DNA from: Pedobacter arcticus A12
GTDB lineage: Bacteria; Bacteroidota; Bacteroidia; Sphingobacteriales; Sphingobacteriaceae
Reading direction: 5' to 3'
Length of the DNA: 64,000 bases
Assembly (NCBI RefSeq): GCF_000302595.1
Contig: NZ_JH947126.1
Location: 649,223 to 713,222, forward strand
Position 1 is the stretch's first letter. Each line of letters begins with the position of its first letter. The notes under the pieces are model-generated. The model worked only from the letters and a program-made list of their open reading frames with translations. It was not told the DNA's origin and did not search any database. This document shows, piece by piece, positions 36,941 through 44,983 of the stretch. The translations under genes and the position numbers were made by a program.

Positions 36941-38383
36941 TTATAAATCATTAACAAATTTAATTACTGCATCACGGTCTGTTGCAGAGAGCTTCATAAA
37001 AGCCTTTTTAGAATTATCTGCTTCTCCTCCATGCCATAAAATTGCTTCTTCAATAGACCTGGCTCTACCATCATGCATCAAAAATAAACCTTGGGTTTTA
37101 TTAACTAAATTAGCCAAACCAATTCCCCATAATGGTGGTGTACGCCATTCTGTTCCGGTTGCTAAATAATCCGGACGATTATCTGCCAAATCTATTCCCA
37201 TATCATGTAATAACAAATCGGTATAAGGATGAATTATTTGATTAGACAACAAAGGCAGTTTTGCAAAATTGCTGGTCTTTATCTGAGGGATATGGCATTT
37301 ACCGCAAGAAATATCCAAAAATAGTTGCTTTCCCCTTTTCACGGTTGCATCTGTCCAGTTTCTACGCTGTGGAACGGCTAAAGCTTCGGTATAAAAAACT
37401 GTATGTGTAAAAAAAGGCTCGGGCAATTCCACCTCGCCAGGTGCATTACTTCCGGTTGCCAAACCTCCATACAGATCAAACTGTTTTCCGGAAAGGTTTT
37501 CTTTTGTGAATATTGGCGATGTAATGCCCATATCACCACTTAACGCACCCGCAACTTGCTGGCGCACACTTGGCTCGTTGGCTTTCCAGCCAAAACGACC
37601 TAGAACAGTTTTATTATTTTCATAATCCCAAACATAATTTGCCCTGCCCGAAATCCCATCTTTGTTTTTATCATTTTCATCTACAAAAGAAAGAATGGTG
37701 CTTTCAGAAATCGCTTCTAATAAGCCCATCCCAACAACCTGTGGTGCAATACGTGGCGAAAACAGAAAGTTAATTGGGTGTCCGCCTCTTAAATTCTCAA
37801 ACCTATATTTAGGAACTCGCAGGGTAACGCTGGTTCCATCGGCGTAAGCAATAACTTTATCAGTATAGTCTACAAAAACATTTCCATCTGGCTCAGCATT
37901 TATGGTAGACCTGTTTCTAAACTGTAAACCTAAATCTGGCACTGGTTTAGGACCGCCATGCTCATCATTTCCCGCTATGCTTAAGCGGATTAAAACAGAA
38001 CTTAACTGCTCATCGGAAGAAAAAGGCGTACGCCCCCTACCATCTTCTATATGGCAACTATTACAAGAAATTGCGTTAAATAAAGGTCCAACACCGTCAA
38101 CTGCATTTGTAGATGCGGGCGCTGTAACCCAACTGGTATGAAAAAAGGAACGTCCAACTTTAAAGTTTAAAACATCGGCAGTTAACATTGATGGGATAGG
38201 CTGTGCAAACGAGTTACTATTTTGCATGTTAATAGTTCCGTTTTCTCCGCCCTGTAACGCTTCGTTTTTTTGGATTAAATCGTCTGCGCTACTGTCTTTT
38301 TTGCAGGCAGGCAGATAAATGCTAACTACAATAAAAGCGAAAATGATAAAAACTACTAAACTCTTATTACTGAATGGTTTCAA
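36941..38383 (-). CDS. DUF1111 di-heme oxidoreductase lipoprotein
   Basis: 480 residues. The lipobox is LPAC (residues 24-27). Two CxxCH heme-attachment motifs are present: CNSCH (C107, C110, H111) and CGKCH (C360, C363, H364). The arrangement and motifs such as IEDGRGRTPF and LMHDGRARSIEEAILWHGGEA (near the C-terminus) define the DUF1111 (thiol oxidoreductase-like) family, distantly related to di-heme peroxidases. It probably handles electrons at the envelope, perhaps changing iron redox state. The start codon appears to be TTG at 38383. It lies downstream of an imelysin, separated by a hairpin. Confidence 0.9.
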   Translation of the reverse strand: MKPFSNKSLVVFIIFAFIVVSIYLPACKKDSSADDLIQKNEALQGGENGTINMQNSNSFAQPIPSMLTADVLNFKVGRSFFHTSWVTAPASTNAVDGVGPLFNAISCNSCHIEDGRGRTPFSSDEQLSSVLIRLSIAGNDEHGGPKPVPDLGLQFRNRSTINAEPDGNVFVDYTDKVIAYADGTSVTLRVPKYRFENLRGGHPINFLFSPRIAPQVVGMGLLEAISESTILSFVDENDKNKDGISGRANYVWDYENNKTVLGRFGWKANEPSVRQQVAGALSGDMGITSPIFTKENLSGKQFDLYGGLATGSNAPGEVELPEPFFTHTVFYTEALAVPQRRNWTDATVKRGKQLFLDISCGKCHIPQIKTSNFAKLPLLSNQIIHPYTDLLLHDMGIDLADNRPDYLATGTEWRTPPLWGIGLANLVNKTQGLFLMHDGRARSIEEAILWHGGEADNSKKAFMKLSATDRDAVIKFVNDL

Positions 38384-38463
38384 GCTTTTAAATTTACTTT
38401 ATTATTTTAGGGTGCAAATTTGCGATAAATAGCTGTGTATTGTACACAAATATTTAAAAACAC

Positions 38464-38490
38464 AAAAACAACGGTAAAGTTTTACCGTTG
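38464..38490 (-). terminator. Intrinsic terminator or attenuator between imelysin and di-heme genes
   Basis: A perfect 10-base stem CAACGGTAAA/TTTACCGTTG (38469-38490), followed on the - strand by TTTTTGTGTTTTT. It lies between the first imelysin gene and the di-heme gene of the same strand. It could end most transcripts after the first gene and let the rest be read through. Confidence 0.75.
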
Positions 38491-38514
38491 CTCCCGTTGT
38501 TATATATATTGTAA

Positions 38515-39771
38515 TTAATTCTCATCAGGTATATTTACCTGACTTAATTTTAAATCTTTCGCAATTTGCGAAACCCAATCTGCAACGGCACTTACATCAA
38601 GCACAGCGGTATTTACAATTTGATTTCCAGACGCATTACCCGCTTGTATCAATAAATCAAACGGCTTATTGTCGTTAATAACTTTTAAGCTAGCTTGGGC
38701 TTTGGTAAGTAATGTCCTCATTTTAGCGTCATCGGTTTCATTAAATGATTTTACATAATCACTTATACCCAAACCACTAATTACCGTTCCGTTTGTACGG
38801 GTATATTTTCCGGTGTAAGCATTTACCATTCCTTGCATATCCAGCACTAAATCTCGGTGTGTATTATCGCTAAAACATGAATGTTCTTGCTCCTGAGCAT
38901 TTAAAGTTAATGGCACAAACATTCTTTCGCCAGCTAACTCTCCTTTTGCCAACCTTCCAATACCATTAAACATATTTGCAATTGCCGCAGCATTATTGCT
39001 TTCAAAAGTTTTTCTGTAATTATTGGTATTAGGCTTCCATTCATCAACCAAAGTTTTTAAATTATTTACTAAAAGTTGTGTTACTGCCGTTAAATAAGTG
39101 GCTCTTCTATCTCCGTTTGGCGCAGTCGCTTCTGCAGTTATCAAATAATCTTTATATGATCTTTGACCAGCTTTTTTGTCAGCGGCAGGCGTATTGTCTT
39201 GTCCCCACAATAAGAATTCAATAGCGTGGTAACCCGCAGAAACCGAAACATCATCGCCATTGCCATTTACCGTACCACCGTCTGGCTGATTGTTATTTAC
39301 CAAAAAGTCGATATCGATTGTTGGATACGTTGTTTTCTTGTTGATAATCCCAAAACTTGTATTGAAAGTGGGATAAGCCGAATGACTGTGAGAGTCTCCT
39401 GCTAAGTAATCTATATAACCTTCGTCTAAAGGCCAAGAGTTCAATAAACCATCGCCGTTGTCTTCATCAATTGGACCACCATAAAAACGGGCAAATTCTG
39501 TTTGCATATAAGGTTCGCGAGCGGCTAGCCAAGCGTTTTTCGCATCAGTCAGTTTTTGCTCAGACGGCGCAGCTAAAAACGCCTGTATCTTGGTTTGCAT
39601 ATTAACAGCAGCATCATAAGAATCCTGGTAACCTGCATATAAAATAGCTGAATAATTTTGAACAATTTGAGATTGTTGGTCTGCCGAGAGACCTTTACCT
39701 GCGTTGTCTGATTTTTTACAGGCCCCAAATATTAGAGCAACCGAGAATGCTGCAACTATAGTTTTTTTCAT
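38515..39771 (-). CDS. Imelysin-family lipoprotein with GxHxxE motif
   Basis: 418 residues. Lipobox FGAC (residues 15-18). The imelysin motif GYHAIE (180-185), embedded in SAGYHAIEFLLWGQD, is intact, and the GERMFVPLTLNAQEQEHSCFSDNTH segment also matches family members. Imelysins are surface or periplasmic metal-binding proteins (the EfeO/IrpA type is linked to iron uptake). It is the first gene of the five-gene locus and has the regulated promoter at 39796-39831. Confidence 0.92.
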   Translation of the reverse strand: MKKTIVAAFSVALIFGACKKSDNAGKGLSADQQSQIVQNYSAILYAGYQDSYDAAVNMQTKIQAFLAAPSEQKLTDAKNAWLAAREPYMQTEFARFYGGPIDEDNGDGLLNSWPLDEGYIDYLAGDSHSHSAYPTFNTSFGIINKKTTYPTIDIDFLVNNNQPDGGTVNGNGDDVSVSAGYHAIEFLLWGQDNTPAADKKAGQRSYKDYLITAEATAPNGDRRATYLTAVTQLLVNNLKTLVDEWKPNTNNYRKTFESNNAAAIANMFNGIGRLAKGELAGERMFVPLTLNAQEQEHSCFSDNTHRDLVLDMQGMVNAYTGKYTRTNGTVISGLGISDYVKSFNETDDAKMRTLLTKAQASLKVINDNKPFDLLIQAGNASGNQIVNTAVLDVSAVADWVSQIAKDLKLSQVNIPDEN

Positions 39772-39795
39772 ATTTAAATTTTGTGAGTATGGTCA

Positions 39796-39828
39796 CAAAT
39801 GTAAAATATTATTTAGATTAAATCCAAA
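39796..39828 (-). promoter_or_regulatory. Promoter of the imelysin locus
   Basis: On the - strand TTTG (39825-39828), a 21-base spacer, then TACATTTG (39796-39803): a Bacteroidota primary-sigma promoter. Predicted transcription start about 20 bases before the imelysin ATG (39771). The -33 box lies inside the palindrome at 39809-39831. Confidence 0.75.
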
Positions 39829-39831
39829 TAA
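39809..39831 (-). promoter_or_regulatory. Candidate metal-repressor operator (11-1-11 palindrome)
   Basis: Arms TTATTTAGATT (39809-39819) and AATCCAAATAA (39821-39831) around a central A at 39820; 10 of 11 positions pair. It overlaps the -33 box and the spacer of the promoter, so a bound protein would block transcription. The AT-rich dyad and the gene content point to a Fur-like iron repressor; this is inference. Confidence 0.6.
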
Positions 39832-39976
39832 AAGAAGAAACGAAAAGTTACATCATGGAACATACCGCCGAAAACCGCCTGAGACAACAAAAAAACAGCT
39901 ATTTTTTGATATTATTTTCTCTTGCAAAATTTATAGATCTTATTAAACGTGGAAGGTTGTGGATGCTACCCTTATA

Positions 39977-41224
39977 CTATTTCGATCGTATCGCTTCTAC
40001 AGGATCTAGTCTCGCTGCCGAAAAAGCAGGCCAAAACCCGGAAATCACACCAATGATTACAGAAATACTTATTCCCCTAACAACGTTGCCAGCGTCTAAA
40101 ACAATCTTTAAATCAAAACCATAAGTCGCAATCAATGTCCCCAAATAAACAATCGCTAAACCTATCAACCCGCCAATAATACATAGCGCAATGGCTTCAA
40201 ATAAAAACTGCATTAAAATAAAGTAATTCTTAGCACCCAAAGATTTTTGGATCCCTATGATATTGGTCCGTTCTTTTACAGATACGAACATAATATTGGC
40301 AATACCAAAACCACCCACCAAAATGGAAAAACCACCAATAATCCAACCGGCAACATCAACAATGCCAAAAAGCTGATCTAATTGATCGGATAAAACAGTG
40401 GTTTTGTTCAGTGCAAAATTATCCTCATCAACAGGTCTAATTCGTCTAATCGACCGCATTAAACCTCTTAATTCACTTTCTACATCCGCTACGCTATAAA
40501 TTTCTTTCCCTCTTACAGTAATCTGCGGACCGTATCTTTCGCTTTGTACATCAACTAAATTCTTGGCAAAATTTAACGGAATCAACAAGGTTTTATCAGA
40601 CGAAGTCCCCAATAAGTCCTCCCCTTCGCGTAAAAAAACACCTATAACAGTCACGTTACGCCCCATTACTTTTACGGCTTTACCCGTAGCAACCTGGTTT
40701 GGAAAAAGCCCCTCAGCCAAATCTGCACCTATCAAACAAACCGGCGATCCACTTTTAGATTCATTATCAGTAAAATACCTTCCCTCAGATAAATCAAAAT
40801 TTGAGGTTTTATCATAATCATGTGAAGCCGCAGAAATTTGTGCGCCCTCAATACTATTGCTCCGGTATTTTAAGGTACGGTTTGGCAAACTAATCTGATA
40901 AGATATACCTTGCACCGTAGTCACCCGCCCTTTTAAAGCTTCATAATCTCTCAACGTTGGTTCTGGCCGTTGCATATATTTCCACCAAGGGTAATCTCCA
41001 AAACCGCCCCAAGGCCATTTCTGTATATAAACCGTTTTACTCCCCAACTTATCTACGCTTGTTTGCAGATTGCCTCTAAACGTATCTACTGCAGCAAAAA
41101 CTGTAATAATGGTAAAAATGCCAATTGTAATACCTAATAACGAAAGAAATGTGCGTGTTCGGTTTTGCCGAAGTGCATCAAAAGCAAAAATAAAGCTTTC
41201 TTTGAAGAGTTTTAAAAATAGCAT
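39977..41224 (-). CDS. MacB-like ABC transporter permease
   Basis: 415 residues with one N-terminal transmembrane helix (FLSLLGITIGIFTIITVFAAV), a MacB periplasmic core domain (about residues 50-260) and three C-terminal FtsX helices (VAGWIIGGFSILVGGFGIANIMF; FEAIALCIIGGLIGLAIVYL; VRGISISVIIGVISGFWPAF). The typical end PVEAIRSK is present. MacB-type permeases work with a LolD-like ATPase to export or extract molecules at the envelope. No ATPase is adjacent; the nearest candidate lies at 45657-46379. Confidence 0.88.
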   Translation of the reverse strand: MLFLKLFKESFIFAFDALRQNRTRTFLSLLGITIGIFTIITVFAAVDTFRGNLQTSVDKLGSKTVYIQKWPWGGFGDYPWWKYMQRPEPTLRDYEALKGRVTTVQGISYQISLPNRTLKYRSNSIEGAQISAASHDYDKTSNFDLSEGRYFTDNESKSGSPVCLIGADLAEGLFPNQVATGKAVKVMGRNVTVIGVFLREGEDLLGTSSDKTLLIPLNFAKNLVDVQSERYGPQITVRGKEIYSVADVESELRGLMRSIRRIRPVDEDNFALNKTTVLSDQLDQLFGIVDVAGWIIGGFSILVGGFGIANIMFVSVKERTNIIGIQKSLGAKNYFILMQFLFEAIALCIIGGLIGLAIVYLGTLIATYGFDLKIVLDAGNVVRGISISVIIGVISGFWPAFSAARLDPVEAIRSK

Positions 41225-41868
41225 ATTATTGGTTTGACGCTTTTTGCAAAGAATAGTTACAATATCCGTAATTATTTTTAAGCAAAAAAGTATTTAACAT
41301 TTATCAAAAGTATTGGGGCATTTCCAGCAGAAAAAGCTGGTCACGCTTTTCGCTATATCTTTTTTCACCCCTCAACTCAGCCCACAACCACAAAAAAAGG
41401 ATAATGCTACAATCGTTAATGCAAATCCCCCTATCAAAAAATTAACCATTAAATAAATCCGAGTTTCGTAGCTGATAAAAACACCAAGCTTAAGAAAAAA
41501 AAGCTCCAGATGAACCGAAAGCGCATCGTTTTAATTTCTCTGTAACCAATAAACAATTATAAAAAACCAACTTCAAAGGAAAAAGGAAAAGAAAAAAAGC
41601 CCCCAGCTCTGTGCTCTCCGCGTCCTCCGTGGTTAAAAAAAACAACTTCGAATTGGTTGGTGATAACACCACAAAGAACCCTCCCCCCCAGCTCTGTGCT
41701 CTCCACGTCCTCAGTGGTTAAAAAAAACCATCTTTTCATAACCCAAAAACCGCTATACTTTCTGTAAAAAACTCAGTTCACGCTGTGGTTATCTCAAGCT
41801 CATAAACACCCCAAAAGTCACCTAAATACCATTATAACAACTAATTAAATATTTGAAGATATTTTTCT
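41225..41868. other. Intergenic region carrying a duplicated repeat unit
   Basis: About 645 bases without a convincing gene. Two copies of a CTCTGTGCTCTCC(G/A)CGTCC unit at 41602-41643 and 41687-41728 are separated by 43 bases. Short open frames translating as LTTEDAESTELG-like peptides on the - strand are products of these repeats. Confidence 0.65.
41602..41728. repeat. Pair of direct repeats (GCTCTGTGCTCTCC units)
   Basis: Two roughly 42-base copies, 41602-41643 and 41687-41728, differing at few positions; each reads CCCAGCTCTGTGCTCTCC and ends GTGGTTAAAAAAAAC. Similar GTGCTCTCCGTGG-type sequences are widespread as short extragenic repeats in bacteria of several phyla. Confidence 0.8.
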
Positions 41869-41876
41869 TAAATTTG
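41869..41876 (+). promoter_or_regulatory. Candidate -7 element of queA
   Basis: TAAATTTG, an exact TAnnTTTG match 23 bases ahead of the queA ATG. A TTTG at 41852-41855 is closer (13 bases) than the usual spacing. Confidence 0.5.
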
Positions 41877-41899
41877 CGCTCCAAATTATTGTTTAATAT

Positions 41900-42949
41900 A
41901 TGAAGTTATCACAGTTTAAATTCAATTTACCAGAGTCTCTAATCGCCCATACACCATCTGAAAGTCGTGACGAATCACGTTTAATGGTTTTAGACAAAAA
42001 AACAGGTAAAATAGAACACAAGATTTTCAAAGACGTTCTTGGCTATTTTGAAGAGAAAGATGTGATGATCTTAAACAACACCAAAGTTTTCCCTGCCCGG
42101 TTATATGGAAACAAGGAAAAAACGGGTGCTACCATCGAAGTTTTCTTGTTAAGAGAATTAAACAAAGAACTTAGGTTATGGGATGTTTTGGTTGATCCAG
42201 CTCGTAAAATCAGAGTAGGCAATAAACTTTATTTTGGCGACGATGATTTATTAGTTGCAGAAGTAGTTGACAATACCACATCAAGAGGCCGTACCATCCG
42301 TTTCCTTTTCGACGGAACAGATGAAGAGTTCAGACAAAACATTGAAATCTTAGGCGAAACTCCACTTCCAAAATACATTAACCGCAAACCTACCGCAGAA
42401 GATAAAGAACGCTACCAAACCATTTTTGCTAAAAATGAAGGTGCCGTTGCTGCGCCAACTGCAGGTTTACACTTTAGCCGCGAGCTATTAAAAAGATTAG
42501 AGTTAAAAGGTGTTGAATTTGCAGAAGTAACATTACACGTTGGTTTAGGAACCTTCCGCCAGGTAGAGGTTGAAGATTTGACCAAACACAAAATGGACTC
42601 TGAGCAGATTATTATTGAGCAATCAGCCGCGAATATCGTAAACAAAGCAAACGAAGAAAAAAGAAGAGTTTGTGCAGTAGGTACAACAGCAATGAGAACC
42701 ATTGAATCTGCTGTTTCTGCAAACCACATGTTAAAACCAATCAATGATTGGACTTCTAAGTTCATTTTCCCTCCTTACGAGTTTAGTATAGCAAACAGCA
42801 TGATTACTAATTTCCATACGCCAGAATCAACATTATTGATGATGGTTGCTGCATTTGGAGGTTACGATTATGTGATGAAAGCGTACGAAGAAGCAGTAAA
42901 AGAAAAATACAGATTTTACAGCTATGGCGATGCCATGTTGATCATCTAA
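41900..42949 (+). CDS. queA: S-adenosylmethionine:tRNA ribosyltransferase-isomerase
   Basis: 349-residue QueA, which transfers and isomerizes the ribosyl of SAM onto 7-aminomethyl-7-deazaguanine in tRNA, the penultimate queuosine step. Motifs include [54 protein letters not shown] and [25 protein letters not shown], ending with [18 protein letters not shown] strong terminator follows, so it is monocistronic. Confidence 0.97.
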   Translation: MKLSQFKFNLPESLIAHTPSESRDESRLMVLDKKTGKIEHKIFKDVLGYFEEKDVMILNNTKVFPARLYGNKEKTGATIEVFLLRELNKELRLWDVLVDPARKIRVGNKLYFGDDDLLVAEVVDNTTSRGRTIRFLFDGTDEEFRQNIEILGETPLPKYINRKPTAEDKERYQTIFAKNEGAVAAPTAGLHFSRELLKRLELKGVEFAEVTLHVGLGTFRQVEVEDLTKHKMDSEQIIIEQSAANIVNKANEEKRRVCAVGTTAMRTIESAVSANHMLKPINDWTSKFIFPPYEFSIANSMITNFHTPESTLLMMVAAFGGYDYVMKAYEEAVKEKYRFYSYGDAMLII

Positions 42950-42956
42950 AAAACAA

Positions 42957-42986
42957 AAAAAAGACCGAAAATTTCGGTCTTTTTTG
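42957..42986 (+). terminator. Rho-independent terminator after queA
   Basis: Palindromic AAGACCGAAA/TTTCGGTCTT stem with a minimal loop followed by TTTTTTG, beginning about ten bases past the queA stop codon. The ispD start lies 16 bases beyond it. Confidence 0.9.
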
Positions 42987-43001
42987 CTTAATCGCTTTTG
43001 T

Positions 43002-43685
43002 ATGAGTAATCATTCTTTTTATGCAATTATAGTTGCCGGCGGTAGCGGAACCAGAATGGGTAGCGACATCCCGAAACAGTTTTTAGAACTGAACGGGAAA
43101 CCTGTTCTAATGCACACCATTACTGCATTTCAGCAAAACAAACACCATCCTCATATTATTCTAGTTTTGGCTTCGACCCACCTAGAACGCTGGGCAGAGC
43201 TGAAAAAGAAACATAATTTCGATATTCCTCATCAAATTATTTTTGGAGGAGCAGAAAGATTTAATTCCGTAAAAAACGGAATAAGTTTAATCCAGCAAAA
43301 AAATTCTATTGTAGCTATACATGATGCTGTTCGTCCATTAGTTTCGCAAAACACCATTAACAATTGTTTTCAAACAGCAATAGAAAGAGGGAACGCTATC
43401 GCAGCTGTACCGGCAAAAGATTCTGTACGTAAACTCAAAAATGGAAAATCAGAAGCTTTACAACGCAGCGAAATCTATTTGGTACAAACCCCGCAAACAT
43501 TCCAGATTGAGCAGCTAACCGCTGCATATCAACAAAATTTTGATCCTTTTTTCACTGATGATGCTTCTGTTGTAGACAAAGCAGGCTTCCGAATCAACCT
43601 AGAAAAAGGCGACGAGTTTAACTTTAAAATTACGTTTAAAGAAGATTTAAAACTGGCAGAAACCATCTTGAAAATGCAAGATTAA
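43002..43685 (+). CDS. ispD: 2-C-methyl-D-erythritol 4-phosphate cytidylyltransferase
   Basis: 227-residue IspD of the non-mevalonate isoprenoid pathway, making CDP-ME from MEP and CTP. N-terminal AIIVAGGSGTRMGSDIPKQF (CTP loop with arginine and lysine), IHDAVRPLVS (about residues 105-114) and the C-terminal GDEFNFKITFKEDL segment are family hallmarks. The ATG at 43002 is chosen over an upstream TTG within the queA terminator. Its stop codon overlaps the convergent toxin gene. Confidence 0.95.
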   Translation: MSNHSFYAIIVAGGSGTRMGSDIPKQFLELNGKPVLMHTITAFQQNKHHPHIILVLASTHLERWAELKKKHNFDIPHQIIFGGAERFNSVKNGISLIQQKNSIVAIHDAVRPLVSQNTINNCFQTAIERGNAIAAVPAKDSVRKLKNGKSEALQRSEIYLVQTPQTFQIEQLTAAYQQNFDPFFTDDASVVDKAGFRINLEKGDEFNFKITFKEDLKLAETILKMQD

Positions 43686-44014
43686 TATCGCAGGATATCA
43701 TTTAAAGTAGCGATTGCCAATTCAAGTTCTTTTTTATCTATTTTTCCAGCTCGTTTAACCAGGCGGTCTTTAGATATTGAACGGATATGAAAAATCATCA
43801 ACTCCGAAACCTCTTGCAAACCATTATCTGCACCAGGAGGTATAATAGGATTCCCTCTATAATTTTTAATTTTGGTAGTAAGGGGCGCAGTAATTACAAC
43901 TTGCAGGTGCTGGTTGAGCATGTTGCCACTCAGAATCACAACCGGACGGTAACCGGCTTGTTCACTTCCCTTTGTTGGATCTAAACTGGCATACCAGATT
44001 TCCCCCTGTTTCAA
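43682..44014 (-). CDS. MazF/PemK-type mRNA interferase toxin
   Basis: 110-residue PemK-like toxin: MKQGEIWYASLDPTKGSEQAGYRPVVILS (residues 1-29) with the conserved RP and RPVVI, then VVITAPLTTKI. Members cut RNA at short sequences and are neutralised by the partner protein. The start codon is TTG, overlapping the antitoxin stop as TTGA, so toxin synthesis is translationally coupled and probably weaker. It ends convergently with ispD. Confidence 0.9.
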   Translation of the reverse strand: MKQGEIWYASLDPTKGSEQAGYRPVVILSGNMLNQHLQVVITAPLTTKIKNYRGNPIIPPGADNGLQEVSELMIFHIRSISKDRLVKRAGKIDKKELELAIATLNDILRY

Positions 44015-44244
44015 TCTTTAAGCTGTTTAAAATATTCTTCCATGCCTTCTTCTGCCATAACCAAAATATCATCGTCATCTCCGGCATTCCTGTATGATTT
44101 TACATATTCTGCTTTATTAAGCTGATCTAAATAAATTTCCAATGCTTTTTCTATCAGCTTATTTTTAGGAAGCTTTAACGCTTTTGCCTTATCGGAAAGC
44201 ATTTTCATTAAATCATCGGGAAGTGTACTGGTAAAAGTTATCAT
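44011..44244 (-). CDS. Ribbon-helix-helix antitoxin of the MazF pair
   Basis: 77 residues. The N-terminal MITFTSTLPDDLMKMLSDKA and the following KALKLPKNKLIEKALEIYLD form a ribbon-helix-helix DNA-binding domain; the acidic C-terminus (GDDDDILVMAEEGMEEYF) would bind and block the toxin. It precedes the toxin by a 4-base overlap, the typical order. A near-palindrome at 44277-44301 upstream is a likely autoregulatory operator. Confidence 0.88.
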   Translation of the reverse strand: MITFTSTLPDDLMKMLSDKAKALKLPKNKLIEKALEIYLDQLNKAEYVKSYRNAGDDDDILVMAEEGMEEYFKQLKD

Positions 44245-44276
44245 AACAATCGCTTTAGTCTATACGAATTTACAAT

Positions 44277-44301
44277 TTATATTTATAAATCATAAATATA
44301 A
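44277..44301 (-). promoter_or_regulatory. Candidate operator of the toxin-antitoxin module
   Basis: Perfect inverted repeat TTATATTTAT / ATAAATATAA with a 5-base centre, 32 bases upstream of the antitoxin start codon. RHH antitoxins usually repress their own promoter through such sites. Confidence 0.55.
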
Positions 44302-44331
44302 AAAGCAAAACACCATTGGTATTTTGCTTTC
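44300..44331 (-). terminator. Rho-independent terminator after the small membrane protein gene
   Basis: AAAGCAAAATACC pairs with GGTGTTTTGCTTT (one mismatch) on the - strand, followed by a short T run (TTTTTAT). It ends transcription of the 44355-44504 gene just before the antitoxin operator. Confidence 0.8.
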
Positions 44332-44354
44332 TATGTCCGAATTAATTAATCTGA

Positions 44355-44504
44355 CTAAGCGCCTCTTATTACTCTTAATAAGATTGCTATAATTGCAATA
44401 ACTAAAAGAATGTGGATTAAGCCTCCTCCAAAAGGAGATACAAAAGCTCCTAAAATCCAAATTATAATTAAAACAACTGCAATTAAATAAAGTAAATTTC
44501 CCAT
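44355..44504 (-). CDS. Lmo0937-family small membrane protein
   Basis: A 49-residue protein with two hydrophobic helices (LLYLIAVVLIIIWILGAF; IHILLVIAIIAILLRVI) separated by VSPFGGGL. This matches the widespread lmo0937 family (DUF5670-like), small stress-related membrane proteins of unknown mechanism. The gene is short and easily missed, but the ATG, the conserved FGGGLIH motif and a terminator right after it support it. Confidence 0.85.
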   Translation of the reverse strand: MGNLLYLIAVVLIIIWILGAFVSPFGGGLIHILLVIAIIAILLRVIRGA

Positions 44505-44650
44505 GATCGATTTTTTTTATAAGGTTTAACAATAATATATATGTTAGAACTTATCTAAAAGTAGACCAATTGACATAAATCAGACAAAAACAACCTTAAA
44601 CCGCTTTTTAGGTAAGGTTGACTAAAAATGAGTTGTATAAAATTTAATAC

Positions 44651-44680
44651 AAAAAAAAGACTCAAATATTTGAGTCTTTC
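44651..44680 (-). terminator. Rho-independent terminator after the DUF2795 gene
   Basis: The palindrome AAAGACTCAAATATTTGAGTC followed on the - strand by TTTTTTTTG, four bases beyond the DUF2795 stop codon. Confidence 0.92.
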
Positions 44681-44683
44681 TTT

Positions 44684-44905
44684 TTAGTATTCATCTTCGT
44701 TAAAGAAGAAGTCATCCTTGGTTGGATAATCTGGCCAAATTTCTTCAATGTTTTCATAAGGCTCACCGTCATCTTCCAGTGCTTGTAAGTTTTCTATAAC
44801 TTCTACCGGTGCACCAGAGCGAATTCCGTAATCAATTAATTCGTCTTTGGTTGCTGGCCAAGGAGCATCTTCAAGATGTGATGCTAATTCTAATGTCCAA
44901 TACAT
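44684..44905 (-). CDS. DUF2795-domain protein
   Basis: 73 residues. MYWTLELASHLEDAPWPATKDELIDYGIRSGAPVEVIENL is the DUF2795 domain; the C-terminus is acidic with an aromatic end. Function unknown. It is common as a small stand-alone gene in Bacteroidota. A -7-like TAGTTTTG lies at 44935-44942 upstream. Confidence 0.88.
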   Translation of the reverse strand: MYWTLELASHLEDAPWPATKDELIDYGIRSGAPVEVIENLQALEDDGEPYENIEEIWPDYPTKDDFFFNEDEY

Positions 44906-44983
44906 AATCTTAGAATTTGTGTTTTAATGATTTGCAAAACTAAATTAAAATTTAAGGTTTACTAAAAAAGTTATCAACATTCT

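Noticed and set aside
41490-41739. Short - strand frames translating as TTEDAESTELG-like peptides
   Set aside because: They come from two copies of an extragenic repeat and have no start context or homology.
44290-44532. An 80-residue open frame on the - strand overlapping the small membrane protein gene
   Set aside because: The sequence reads as an off-frame peptide; the 49-residue lmo0937-like frame in the same stretch has the family motifs and a terminator.
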